Source: Rhabditoides inermis (Eukaryota > Nematoda > Chromadorea > Rhabditida > Rhabditidae). From it: a stretch of DNA of 64,000 bases. The stretch's first letter is position 1, and the number at the start of each line of letters is the position of its first letter. The translations under genes were made by a program, and so were the position numbers. The stretch is from NCBI GenBank assembly GCA_963966185.1, contig CAWZYM010000201.1, positions 1 through 64,000 of the forward strand, written 5' to 3'. The notes beneath the pieces were generated by a model. That model saw only the letters and a program-made list of their open reading frames with translations. It was not told the DNA's origin and searched no databases. Below are positions 11,948 to 24,832 of the stretch, one piece after another.

Positions 11948-12906
11948 GCCCTGTTTTGATGTAGCGTTTTCACACCCCTGTGGGGACGCATGCTGTTTAC
12001 CATTGTAAATGATCTCAAAAACTCTTTCTAGAACATTGTTACCATACGGAGTGAAATTCGATACATGCTGCTCAAGCAAGTGAGCGAAACTAGAAAAAAA
12101 TGAGACTGTGGCGGTCAACGCCCAGTCGACAAACTGCGAGAGAGAAAGGATAAGGGTGATCAGGGAGTGAGAAAAGTTTCAAATTCCGAACAAAGTCATG
12201 AATCTTTTATAAACTGGGCCTCTCCCGTTGGATCGACATCGATTGAGTGGATAGTATGCCCCTGTTTTGATGTAGCGTTTTCACACCCCTGTGGGGACGC
12301 ATGCTGTTTACCATTGTAAATGATCTCAAAAACTCTTTCTAGAACATTGTTACCATACGGAGTGAAATTCGATACATGCTGCTCAAGCAAGTGAGCGAAA
12401 CTAGAAAAAAATGAGACTGTGGCGGTCAACGCCCAGTCGACAAACTGCGAGAGAGAAAGGATAAGGGTGATCAGGGAGTGAGAAAAGTTTCAAATTCCGA
12501 ACAAAGTCATGAATCTTTTATAAACTGGGCCTCTCCCGTTGGATCGACATCAATTGAGTGGATAGTATGCATGCACTTCAGTGCCCTGTTTTGATGTAGC
12601 GTTTTCACACCCCTGTGGGGACGCATGCTGTTTACCATTGTAAATGATCTCAAAACCTCTTTCTAGAACATTGTTACCAAACGGAGTGAAATTCGATACA
12701 TGCTGCTCAAGCAAGTGAGCGAAACTAGAAAAAAAAGAGACTGTGGCGGTCAACGCCCAGTCGACAAACTGCGAGAGAGAAAGGATGAGGGTGGTCAGGG
12801 AGTGAGAAAAGTTTCCAATTCCGAACAAAGTCATGAATCTTTTATAAACTGGGCCTCTCCCGTTGGATCGACATCGATTGAGTGGATAGTATGCATGCAC
12901 TTCAGT
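11948..12906. repeat. D-short, D and hybrid monomers
   Basis: Monomers at 11948 (310), 12258 (325) and 12583 (324), the same order as 24833-25791. The third has ACCAAACGG with GGATGAGGGTGGTCAGG and TTTCCAATTCC. Those changes recur at 25468, 29968, 39587, 40868 and 50878, defining one stable subtype. Confidence 0.87.
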
Positions 12907-15900
12907 GCCCTGTTTTGATATAGCGTTTTCACACCCCTGTGGGGACGCATGATGTTTACCATTGTAAATGATCTCAAAACCTCTTTCTAGAACTTTGTTA
13001 CCATACGGAGTGAAATTCGATACATGCTGCTCATGCGAGTGAGCGAAAAAAAGAGACTGCGGCGGTCAACGCCCAGTCGACGAACTGCGAGAGAGAAAGG
13101 ATAAAGGTGATCAGGGAGTGAGAAAAGTTCCAAATTCCGAACAAAGTCATGAATCTTTTATAAACTGGGCCTCTCCCGTTGGATCGACATCGATTGAGTG
13201 GATAGTATGCATGCACTTCAGTGCCCTGTTTTGATATAGCGTTTTCACACCCCTGTGGGGACGCATGCTGTTTACCATTGTAAATGATCTCAAAAACTCT
13301 TTCTAGAACATTGTTACCATACGGAGTGAAATTCGATACATGCTGCTCAAGCAAGTGAGCGAAACTAGAAAAAAAGAGACTGTGGCGGTCAACGTCCAGT
13401 CGACAAACTGCGAGAGAGAAAAGATAAAGGTGATCAGGGAATGAGAAAAGTTTCAAATTCCGAACAAAGTCATGAATCTTTTATAAACTCGGCCTCTCCC
13501 GTTGGATCGACATCGATTGAGTGGATAGTATGCATGCACTTCAGTGCCCTGTTTTGATGTAGCGTTTTCACACCCCTGTGGGGACGCATGATGTTTAACA
13601 TTGTAAATGCTCTCAAAACCTCTTTCTAGAACTTTGTTACCATACGGAGTGAAATTCGATAAATGCTACTCAAACAAGTGAGCGAAACTAGAAAACAAAA
13701 TGAGACTGTGACGGTCAACGCCCAGTCGCCAAACTGCGAGAGAGAGAAAGAATAAAGGTGATCAGGGAGTGAGAAAAGTTTCAAATTCCGAACAAAGTCA
13801 TGAATCTTTTTTAAACTGGGCCTCTCCCGTTGGATCGACATCGATTGAGTGGATAGTATGCATGTACTTCAGTGCCCTGTTTTGATGTAGCGTTTTCACA
13901 CCCCTGTGGGGACGCATGCTGTTTACCATTGTAAATGATCTCAAAACCTCTTTCTAGAACTTTGATACCATACGGAGTGAAATTCGATACATGCTGCTCA
14001 TGCGAGTGAGCGAAAAAATGAGACTGTGACGGTCAACGCCCAGTCGCCAAACTGCGAGAGAGAGAAAGAATAAAGGTGATCAGGGAGTGAGAAAAGTTTC
14101 AAATTCCGAACAAAGTCATGAATCTTTTATAAACTGGGCCTCTCTCGTTGGATCGACATCGATTGAGTGGATAGTATGCATGTACTTCAATGCCCTGTTT
14201 TGATGTAGCGTTTTCACACCCCTGTGGGGACGCATGCTGTTTACCATTGTAAATGATCTCAAAACCTCTTTCTAGAACTTTGTTACCATACGGAGTGAAA
14301 TTCGATACATGCTGCTCATGCGAGTGAGCGAAAAAAAGAGACTGCGGCGGTCAACGCCCAGTCGACGAACTGCGAGAGAGAAAGGATAAAGGTGATCAGG
14401 GAGTGAGAAAAGTTCCAAATTCCGAACAAAGTCATGAATCTTTTATAAACTGGGCCTCTCCCGTTGGATCGACATCGATTGAGTGGATAGTATGCATGCA
14501 CTTCAGTGCCCTGTTTTGATATAGCGTTTTCACACCCCTGTGGGGACGCATGCTGTTTACCATTGTAAATGATCTCAAAAACTCTTTCTAGAACATTGTT
14601 ACCATACGGAGTGAAATTCGATACATGCTGCTCAAGCAAGTGAGCGAAACTAGAAAAAAAGAGACTGTGGCGGTCAACGTCCAGTCGACAAACTGCGAGA
14701 GAGAAAAGATAAAGGTGATCAGGGAATGAGAAAAGTTTCAAATTCCGAACAAAGTCATGAATCTTTTATAAACTCGGCCTCTCCCGTTGGATCGACATCG
14801 ATTGAGTGGATAGTATGCATGCACTTCAGTGCCCTGTTTTGATGTAGCGTTTTCACACCCCTGTGGGGACGCATGATGTTTAACATTGTAAATGCTCTCA
14901 AAACCTCTTTCTAGAACTTTGTTACCATACGGAGTGAAATTCGATAAATGCTACTCAAACAAGTGAGCGAAACTAGAAAACAAAATGAGACTGTGACGGT
15001 CAACGCCCAGTCGCCAAACTGCGAGAGAGAGAAAGAATAAAGGTGATCAGGGAGTGAGAAAAGTTTCAAATTCCGAACAAAGTCATGAATCTTTTTTTAA
15101 ACTGGGCCTCTCCCGTTGGATCGACATCGATTGAGTGGATAGTATGCATGTACTTCAGTGCCCTGTTTTGATGTAGCGTTTTCACACCCCTGTGGGGACG
15201 CATGCTGTTTACCATTGTAAATGATCTCAAAACCTCTTTCTAGAACTTTGATACCATACGGAGTGAAATTCGATACATGCTGCTCATGCGAGTGAGCGAA
15301 AAAATGAGACTGTGACGGTCAACGCCCAGTCGCCAAACTGCGAGAGAGAGAAAGAATAAAGGTGATCAGGGAGTGAGAAAAGTTTCAAATTCCGAACAAA
15401 GTCATGAATCTTTTATAAACTGGGCCTCTCTCGTTGGATCGACATCGATTGAGTGGATAGTATGCATGTACTTCAATGCCCTGTTTTGATGTAGCGTTTT
15501 CACACCCCTGTGGGGACGCATGCTGTTTACCATTGTAAATGATCTCAAAACCTCTTTCTAGAACTTTGTTACCATACGGAGTGAAATTCGATACATGCTG
15601 CTCATGCGAGTGAGCGAAAAAAAGAGACTGCGGCGGTCAACGCCCAGTCGACGAACTGCGAGAGAGAAAGGATAAAGGTGATCAGGGAGTGAGAAAAGTT
15701 CCAAATTCCGAACAAAGTCATGAATCTTTTATAAACTGGGCCTCTCCCGTTGGATCGACATCGATTGAGTGGATAGTATGCATGCACTTCAGTGCCCTGT
15801 TTTGATATAGCGTTTTCACACCCCTGTGGGGACGCATGCTGTTTACCATTGTAAATGATCTCAAAAACTCTTTCTAGAACATTGTTACCATACGGAGTGA

Positions 15901-18363
15901 AATTCGATACATGCTGCTCAAGCAAGTGAGCGAAACTAGAAAAAAAGAGACTGTGGCGGTCAACGTCCAGTCGACAAACTGCGAGAGAGAAAAGATAAAG
16001 GTGATCAGGGAATGAGAAAAGTTTCAAATTCCGAACAAAGTCATGAATCTTTTATAAACTCGGCCTCTCCCGTTGGATCGACATCGATTGAGTGGATAGT
16101 ATGCATGCACTTCAGTGCCCTGTTTTGATGTAGCGTTTTCACACCCCTGTGGGGACGCATGATGTTTAACATTGTAAATGCTCTCAAAACCTCTTTCTAG
16201 AACTTTGTTACCATACGGAGTGAAATTCGATAAATGCTACTCAAACAAGTGAGCGAAACTAGAAAACAAAATGAGACTGTGACGGTCAACGCCCAGTCGC
16301 CAAACTGCGAGAGAGAGAAAGAATAAAGGTGATCAGGGAGTGAGAAAAGTTTCAAATTCCGAACAAAGTCATGAATCTTTTTTAAACTGGGCCTCTCCCG
16401 TTGGATCGACATCGATTGAGTGGATAGTATGCATGTACTTCAGTGCCCTGTTTTGATGTAGCGTTTTCACACCCCTGTGGGGACGCATGCTGTTTACCAT
16501 TGTAAATGATCTCAAAACCTCTTTCTAGAACTTTGATACCATACGGAGTGAAATTCGATACATGCTGCTCATGCGAGTGAGCGAAAAAATGAGACTGTGA
16601 CGGTCAACGCCCAGTCGCCAAACTGCGAGAGAGAGAAAGAATAAAGGTGATCAGGGAGTGAGAAAAGTTTCAAATTCCGAACAAAGTCATGAATCTTTTA
16701 TAAACTGGGCCTCTCTCGTTGGATCGACATCGATTGAGTGGATAATATGCATGTACTTCAATGCCCTGTTTTGATGTAGCGTTTTCACACCCCTGTGGGG
16801 ACGCATGCTGTTTACCATTGTAAATGATCTCAAAACCTCTTTCTAGAACTTTGTTACCATACGGAGTGAAATTCGATACATGCTGCTCATGCGAGTGAAC
16901 GAAAAAAAGAGACTGCGGCGGTCAACGCCCAGTCGACGAACTGCGAGAGAGAAAGGATAAAGGTGATCAGGGAGTGAGAAAAGTTTCAAATTCCGAACAA
17001 AGTCATGAATCTTTTATAAACTGGGCCTCTCCCGTTGGATCGACATCGATTGAGTGGATAGTATGCATGCACTTCAGTGCCCTGTTTTGATAAAGCGTTT
17101 TCACACCCCTGTGGGGACGCATGCTGTTTACCATTGTAAATGATCTCAAAAACTCTTTCTAGAACATTGTTACCATACGGAGTGAAATTCGATACATGCT
17201 GCTCAAGCAAGTGAGCGAAACTAGAAAAAAAGAGACTGTGGCGGTCAACGTCCAGTCGACAAACTGCGAGAGAGAAAAGATAAAGGTGATCAGGGAATGA
17301 GAAAAGTTTCAAATTCCGAACAAAGTCATGAATCTTTTATAAACTCGGCCTCTCCCGTTGGATCGACATCGATTGAGTGGATAGTATGCATGCACTTCAG
17401 TGCCCTGTTTTGATGTAGCGTTTTCACACCCCTGTGGGGACGCATGATGTTTAACATTGTAAATGCTCTCAAAACCTCTTTCTAGAACTTTGTTACCATA
17501 CGGAGTGAAATTCGATAAATGCTACTCAAACAAGTGAGCGAAACTAGAAAACAAAATGAGACTGTGACGGTCAACGCCCAGTCGCCAAACTGCGAGAGAG
17601 AGAAAGAATAAAGGTGATCAGGGAGTGAGAAAAGTTTCAAATTCCGAACAAAGTCATGAATCTTTTTTAAACTGGGCCTCTCCCGTTGGATCGACATCGA
17701 TTGAGTGGATAGTATGCATGTACTTCAGTGCCCTGTTTTGATGTAGCGTTTTCACACCCCTGTGGGGACGCATGCTGTTTACCATTGTAAATGATCTCAA
17801 AACCTCTTTCTAGAACTTTGATACCATACGGAGTGAAATTCGATACATGCTGCTCATGCGAGTGAGCGAAAAAATGAGACTGTGACGGTCAACGCCCAGT
17901 CGCCAAACTGCGAGAGAGAGAAAGAATAAAGGTGATCAGGGAGTGAGAAAAGTTTCAAATTCCGAACAAAGTCATGAATCTTTTATAAACTGGGCCTCTC
18001 TCGTTGGATCGACATCGATTGAGTGGATAGTATGCATGTACTTCAATGCCCTGTTTTGATGTAGCGTTTTCACACCCCTGTGGGGACGCATGCTGTTTAC
18101 CATTGTAAATGATCTCAAAACCTCTTTCTAGAACTTTGTTACCATACGGAGTGAAATTCGATACATGCTGCTCATGCGAGTGAGCGAAAAAAAGAGACTG
18201 CGGCGGTCAACGCCCAGTCGACGAACTGCGAGAGAGAAAGGATAAAGGTGATCAGGGAGTGAGAAAAGTTCCAAATTCCGAACAAAGTCATGAATCTTGT
18301 ATAAACTGGGCCTCTACCGTTGGATCGACATCGATTGAGTGGATAGTATGCATGCACTTCAGT
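12907..18363. repeat. C-D-B-E tetrameric higher-order repeat, 1,285 bp, four copies plus C
   Basis: Copies start at 12907, 14192, 15478 and 16763, each with monomers of 316, 323, 328 and 318 bp. A fifth C starts at 18048. Copies are almost identical. Visible differences include an extra T at 15091-15097, AATATGCATG at 16744, GTGAACGAAA near 16897 and GATAAAGCG near 17090. Members at the same position in successive units are far more alike than neighbouring monomers, the hallmark of a higher-order repeat. The fifth C has CTTGTATAAAC and CTCTACCG, shared with 28611 and 33111. Confidence 0.94.
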
Positions 18364-21285
18364 GCCCTGTTTTGATATAGCGTTTTCACACCCCTGTGGG
18401 GACGCATGCTGTTTACCATTGTAAATGATCTCAAAAACTCTTTCTAGAACATTGTTACCATACGGAGTGAAATTCGATACATGCTGCTCAAGCAAGTGAG
18501 CGAAACTAGAAAAAATGAGACTGTGGCGGTCAACGCCCAGTCGACAAACTGCGAGAGAGAAAGGATAAAGGTGATCAGGGAGTGAGAAAAGTTTCAAATT
18601 CCGAACAAAGTCATGAATCTTTTATAAACTGGGCCTCTCCCGTTGGATCGACATCGACTGAGTGGATAGTATGCATGCACTTCATTGCCCTGTTTTAATG
18701 TAGCGTTTCACACCCCTGTGGGGACGCATGCTGTTTACCATTGTAAATGATCTCAAAAACGTTTTCTAGAACTTTGTTACTATACGGAGTGAAATTCGAT
18801 AAATGCTACTCAAACAAGTGAGCGAAACTAGAAAACACAATGAGACTGTGCCGGTCAACGCCCAGTCGACAAACTGCGAGAGAGAAAAGATAAAGGTGAT
18901 CAGGGAATGAGAAAAGTTTCAAATTCCGAACAAAGTCATGAATCTTTTATAAACTTGCCCTCTCCCGTTAGATCGACATCGATTGAGTAGATAGTATGCA
19001 TGTACTTCAGTGCCCTGTTTTGATGTAGCGTTTTCACACCCCTGTGGGGACGCATGCTGTTTACCATTGTAAATGATCTCAAAACCTCTTTCTAGAACTT
19101 TGCTACTATACGGAGTGAAACTCGATAAATGCTACTCAAACAAGTGAGCGAAACTAGAAAACAAAATGAGACTGTGGCGGTCAACGCCCAGTCGACAAAC
19201 TGCGAGAGAGAAAGGATAAAGGTGATCAGGGAGTGAGAAAAGTTTCAAATTCCGAACAAAGTCATGAATCTTTTATAAACTGGGCCTCTCCCGTTGGATC
19301 GACATCGATTGAGTGGATAGTATGCATGCACTTCAGTGCCCTGTTTTGATATAGCGTTTTCACACCCCTGTGGGGACGCATGCTGTTTACCATTGTAAAT
19401 GATCTCAAAAACTCTTTCTAGAACATTGTTACCATACGGAGTGAAATTCGATACATGCTGCTCAAGCAAGTGAGCGAAACTAGAAAAAATGAGACTGTGG
19501 CGGTCAACGCCCAGTCGACAAACTGCGAGAGAGAAAGGATAAAGGTGATCAGGGAGTGAGAAAAGTTTCAAATTCCGAACAAAGTCATGAATCTTTTATA
19601 AACTGGGCCTCTCCCGTTGGATCGGCATCGATTGAGTGGATAGTATGCATGCACTTCATTGCCCTGTTTTAATGTAGCGTTTCACACCCCTGTGGGGACG
19701 CATGCTGTTTACCATTGTAAATGATCTCAAAAACGTTTTCTAGAACTTTGTTACTATACGGAGTGAAATTCGATAAATGCTACTCAAACAAGTGAGCGAA
19801 ACTAGAAAACACAATGAGACTGTGCCGGTCAACGCCCAGTCGACAAACTGCGAGAGAGAAAAGATAAAGGTGATCAGGGAATGAGAAAAGTTTCAAATTC
19901 CGAACAAAGTCATGAATCTTTTATAAACTTGCCCTCTCCCGTTAGATCGACATCGATTGAGTAGATAGTATGCATGTACTTCAGTGCCCTGTTTTGATGT
20001 AGCGTTTTCACACCCCTGTGGGGACGCATGCTGTTTACCATTGTAAATGATCTCAAAACCTCTTTCTAGAACTTTGCTACTATACGGAGTGAAACTCGAT
20101 AAATGCTACTCAAACAAGTGAGCGAAACTAGAAAACAAAATGAGACTGTGGCGGTCAACGCCCAGTCGACAAACTGCGAGAGAGAAAGGATAAAGGTGAT
20201 CAGGGAGTGAGAAAAGTTTCAAATTCCGAACAAAGTCATGAATCTTTTATAAACTGGGCCTCTCCCGTTGGATCGACATCGATTGAGTGGATAGTATGCA
20301 TGCACTTCAGTGCCCTGTTTTGATATAGCGTTTTCACACCCCTGTGGGGACGCATGCTGTTTACCATTGTAAATGATCTCAAAAACTCTTTCTAGAACAT
20401 TGTTACCATACGGAGTGAAATTCGATACATGCTGCTCAAGCAAGTGAGCGAAACTAGAAAAAATGAGACTGTGGCGGTCAACGCCCAGTCGACAAACTGC
20501 GAGAGAGAAAGGATAAAGGTGATCAGGGAGTGAGAAAAGTTTCAAATTCCGAACAAAGTCATGAATCTTTTATAAACTGGGCCTCTCCCGTTGGATCGGC
20601 ATCGATTGAGTGGATAGTATGCATGCACTTCATTGCCCTGTTTTAATGTAGCGTTTCACACCCCTGTGGGGACGCATGCTGTTTACCATTGTAAATGATC
20701 TCAAAAACGTTTTCTAGAACTTTGTTACTATACGGAGTGAAATTCGATAAATGCTACTCAAACAAGTGAGCGAAACTAGAAAACACAATGAGACTGTGCC
20801 GGTCAACGCCCAGTCGACAAACTGCGAGAGAGAAAAGATAAAGGTGATCAGGGAATGAGAAAAGTTTCAAATTCCGAACAAAGTCATGATTCTTTTATAA
20901 ACTTGCCCTCTCCCGTTAGATCGACATCGATTGAGTAGATAGTATGCATGTACTTCAGTGCCCTGTTTTGATGTAGCGTTTTCACACCCCTGTGGGGACG
21001 CATGCTGTTTACCATTGTAAATGATCTCAAAACCTCTTTCTAGAACTTTGCTACTATACGGAGTGAAACTCGATAAATGCTACTCAAACAAGTGAGCGAA
21101 ACTAGAAAACAAAATGAGACTGTGGCGGTCAACGCCCAGTCGACAAACTGCGAGAGAGAAAGGATAAAGGTGATCAGGGAGTGAGAAAAGTTTCAAATTC
21201 CGAACAAAGTCATGAATCTTTTTTAAACTGGGCCTCTCCCGTTGGATCGACATCGATTGAGTGGATAGTATGCATGCACTTCATT
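18364..21285. repeat. D-A-A' trimeric higher-order repeat, 974 bp, three copies
   Basis: Units start at 18364, 19338 and 20312, each made of 323, 325 and 326 bp monomers. The period is exactly 974 bp three times. Linked variants are GTTTTGATATAG in the first member, AACTTGCCC and AGTAGATAG in the second, and GCTACTATACGG with AAACTCGAT in the third. The last unit carries CATGATTC at 20886, the variant shared with the left segment near 2525. Confidence 0.94.
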
Positions 21286-24200
21286 GCCCTGTTTTAATGT
21301 AGCGTTTCACACCCCTGTGGGGACGCATGCTGTTTACCATTGTAAATGATCTCAAAAACGTTTTCTAGAACTTTGTTACTATACGGAGTGAAATTCGATA
21401 AATGCTACTCAAACAAGTGAGCGAAACTAGAAAACAAAATGAGACTGTGCCGGTAAACGCCCAGTCGACAAACTGCGAGAGAGAAAAGATAAAGGTGATC
21501 AGGGAATGAGAAAAATTTCAAATTCCGAACAAAGTCATGAATCTTTTTTAAACTGGGCTTCTCCCGTTGGATCGACATCGATTGAGTGGATAGTATGCAT
21601 GCACTTCATTGCCCTGTTTTAATGTAGCGTTTCACACCCCTGTGGGGACGCATGCTGTTTACCATTGTAAATGATCTCAAAAACGTTTTCTAGAACTTTG
21701 TTACTATACGGAGTGAAATTCGATAAATGCTACTCAAACAAGTGAGCGAAACTAGAAAACAAAATGAGACTGTGCCGGTAAACGCCCAGTCGACAAACTG
21801 CGAGAGAGAAAAGATAAAGGTGATCAGGGAATGAGAAAAATTTCAAATTCCGAACAATTCATGAATCTTTTATAAACTGGGCCTCTCCCGTTAGATCGAC
21901 ATCGATTGAGTGGATAGTTTGCATGTACTTCAGTGCCCTGTTTTGATGTAGCGTTTTCACACCACTGTGGGGACGCATGATGTTTACCATTGTAAATGAT
22001 CTCAAAACCTCTTTCTAGAACTTTGCTACTATACGGAGTGAAATTCGATAAATGCTACTCAAACAAGTGAGCGAAACTAGAAAACAAAATGAGACTGTGG
22101 CGGTCAACGCCCAGTCGCCAAACTGCGAGAGAGAGAAAGGATAAAGGTGATCAGGGAGTGAGAAAAGTTTCAAATTCCGAACAAAGTCATGAATCTTTTT
22201 TAAACTGGGCCTCTCCCGTTGGATCGACATCGATTGAGTGGATAGTATGCATGCACTTCAATGCCCTGTTTTAATGTAGCGTTTCACACCCCTGTGGGGA
22301 CGCATGCTGTTTACCATCGTAAATGATCTCAAAAACGTTTTCTAGAACTTTGTTACTATACGGAGTGAAATTCGATAAATGCTACTCAAACAAGTGAGCG
22401 AAACTAGAAAACAAATGAGACTGTGCCGGTCAACGCCCAGTCGACAAACTGCGAGAGAGAAAAGATAAAGGTGATCAGGGAATGAGAAAAGTTTCAAATT
22501 CCGAACAAAGTCATGAATCTTTTATAAACTTGGCCTCTCCCGTTAGATCAACATCGATTGAGTGGATAGTATGCATGTACTTCAGTGCCCTGTTTTGATG
22601 TAGCGTTTTCACACCCCTGTGGGGACGCATGCTGTTTACCATTGTAAATGATCTCAAAACCTCTTTCTAGAACTTTGTTAACATACGGAGTGAAATTCGA
22701 TACATGCTGCTCATGCGAGTGAGCGAAAAAAAGAGACTGCGGCGGTCAACGCCCAGTCGACGAACTGCGAGAGAGAAAGGATAAAGGTGATCAGGGAGTG
22801 AGAAAAGTTCCAAATTCCGAACAAAGTCATGAATCTTTTATAAACTGGGCCTCTCCCGTTGGATCGACATCGATTGAGTGGATAGTATGCATGCACTTCA
22901 GTGCCCTGTTTTGATGTAGCGTTTTCACACCCCTGTGGGGACGCACGATGTTTAACATTGTAAATGCTCTCAAAACCTCTTTCTAGAACTTTGTTACCAT
23001 ACGGAGTGAAATTCGATAAATGCTACTCAAACAAGTGAGCGAAACTAGAAAACAAAATGAGACTGTGACGGTCAACGCCCAGTCGCCAAACTGCAAGAGA
23101 GAGAAAGGATAAAGGTGATCAGGGAGTGAGAAAAGTTTCAAATTCCGAACAAAGTCATGAATCTTTTTTAAACTGGGCCTCTCCCGTTGGATCGACATCG
23201 ATTGAGTGGATAGTATGCATGCACTTCAATGCCCTGTTTTAATGTAGCGTTTCACACCCCTGTGGGGACGCATGCTGTTTACCATTGTAAATGATCTCAA
23301 AAACGTTTTCTAGAACTTTGTTACTATACGGAGTGAAATTCGATAAATGCTACTCAAACAAGTGAGCGAAACTAGAAAACAAAATGAGACTGTGCCGGTC
23401 AACGCCCAGTCGACAAACTGCGAGAGAGAAAAGATAAAGGTGATCAGGGAATAAGAAAAGTTTCAAATTCCGAACAAAGTCATGAATCTTTTATAAACTT
23501 GGCCTCTCCCGTTAGATCGACATCGATTGAGTGGATAGTATGCATGTACTTCAGTGCCCTGTTTTGATGTAGCGTTTTCACACCCCTGTGGGGACGCATG
23601 CTGTTTACCATTGTAAATGATCTCAAAACCTCTTTCTAGAACTTTGTTACCATACGGAGTGAAATTCGATATATGCTGCTCATGCGAGTGAGCGAAAAAA
23701 AGAGACTGCGGCGGTCAACGCCCAGTCGACGAACTGCGAGAGAGAAAGGATAAAGGTGATCAGGGAGTGAGAAAAGTTCCAAATTCCGAACAAAGTCATG
23801 AATCTTTTATAAACTGGGCCTCTCCCGTTGGATCGACATCGATTGAGTGGATAGTATGCATGCACTTCAGTGCCCTGTTTTGATGTAGCGTTTTCACACC
23901 CTGTGGGGACGCATGCTGTTTACCATTGTAAATGATCTCAAAAACTCTTTCTAGAACATTGTTACCATACGGAGTGAAATTCGATACATGCTGCTCAAGC
24001 AAGTGAGCGAAACTAGAAAAAATGAGACTGTGGCGGTCAACGCCCAGTCGACAAACTGCGAGAGAGAAAGGATAAAGGTGATCAGGGAGTGAGAAAAGTT
24101 TCAAATTCCGAACAAAGTCATGAATCTTTTATAAACTGGGCCTCTCTCGTTGGATCGACATCGATTGAGTGGATAGTATGCATGTACTTCAATGCTCTGT

Positions 24201-24832
24201 TTTGATGTAGCGTTTTCACACCCCTGTGGGGACGCATGTTGTTTACCATTGTAAATGATCTCAAAACCTCTTTCTAGAACTTTGTTACCATACGGAGTGA
24301 AATTCGATACATGCTGCTCATGCGAGTGAGCGAAAAAAAGAGACTGCGGCGGTCAACGCCCAGTCGACGAACTGCGAGAGAGAAAGGATAAAGGTGATCA
24401 GGGAGTGAGAAAAGTTCCAAATTCCGAACAAAGTCATGAATCTTTTATAAACTGGGCCTCTCCCGTTGGATCGACATCGATTGAGTGGATAGTATGCATG
24501 CACTTCAGTGCCCTGTTTTGATGTAGCGTTTTCACACCCCTGTGGGGACGCATGCTGTTTACCATTGTGAATGATCTCAAAAACTCTTTCTAGAACATTG
24601 TTACCATACGGAGTGAAATTCGATACATGCTGCTCAAGCAAGTGAGCGAAACTAGAAAAAATGAGACTGTGGCGGTCAACGCCCAGTCGACAAACTGCGA
24701 GAGAGAAAGGATAAAGGTGATCAGGGAGTGAGAAAAGTTTCAAATTCCGAACAAAGTCATGAATCTTTTATAAACTGGGCCTCTCTCGTTGGATCGACAT
24801 CGATTGAGTGGATAGTATACATGCACTTCAGT
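21286..24832. repeat. Satellite block including the empty Helitron site
   Basis: Eleven monomers. The first two (21286 and 21611, about 325 bp) are near-duplicates sharing GCCGGTAAACG and GAGAAAAATTTC; the left segment has only one equivalent. TGTAAATGATCTCAAAAACG at 21341-21360 is the uninterrupted form of the site split by the Helitron. 21935-23230 pairs with 5525-6820; 22587-24193 pairs with 37345-38951 at 14,758 bp. 24194 begins GCTCTG rather than GCCCTG. Confidence 0.88.

Noticed and set aside
14462..14478. CENP-B box in the monomer at CCCGTTGGATCGACA
   Set aside because: It shares the core CGTTGGA, but the required TTCG is CCCG and the CGGG half is missing and one base out of register. 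The match is too weak to claim a centromere protein site.
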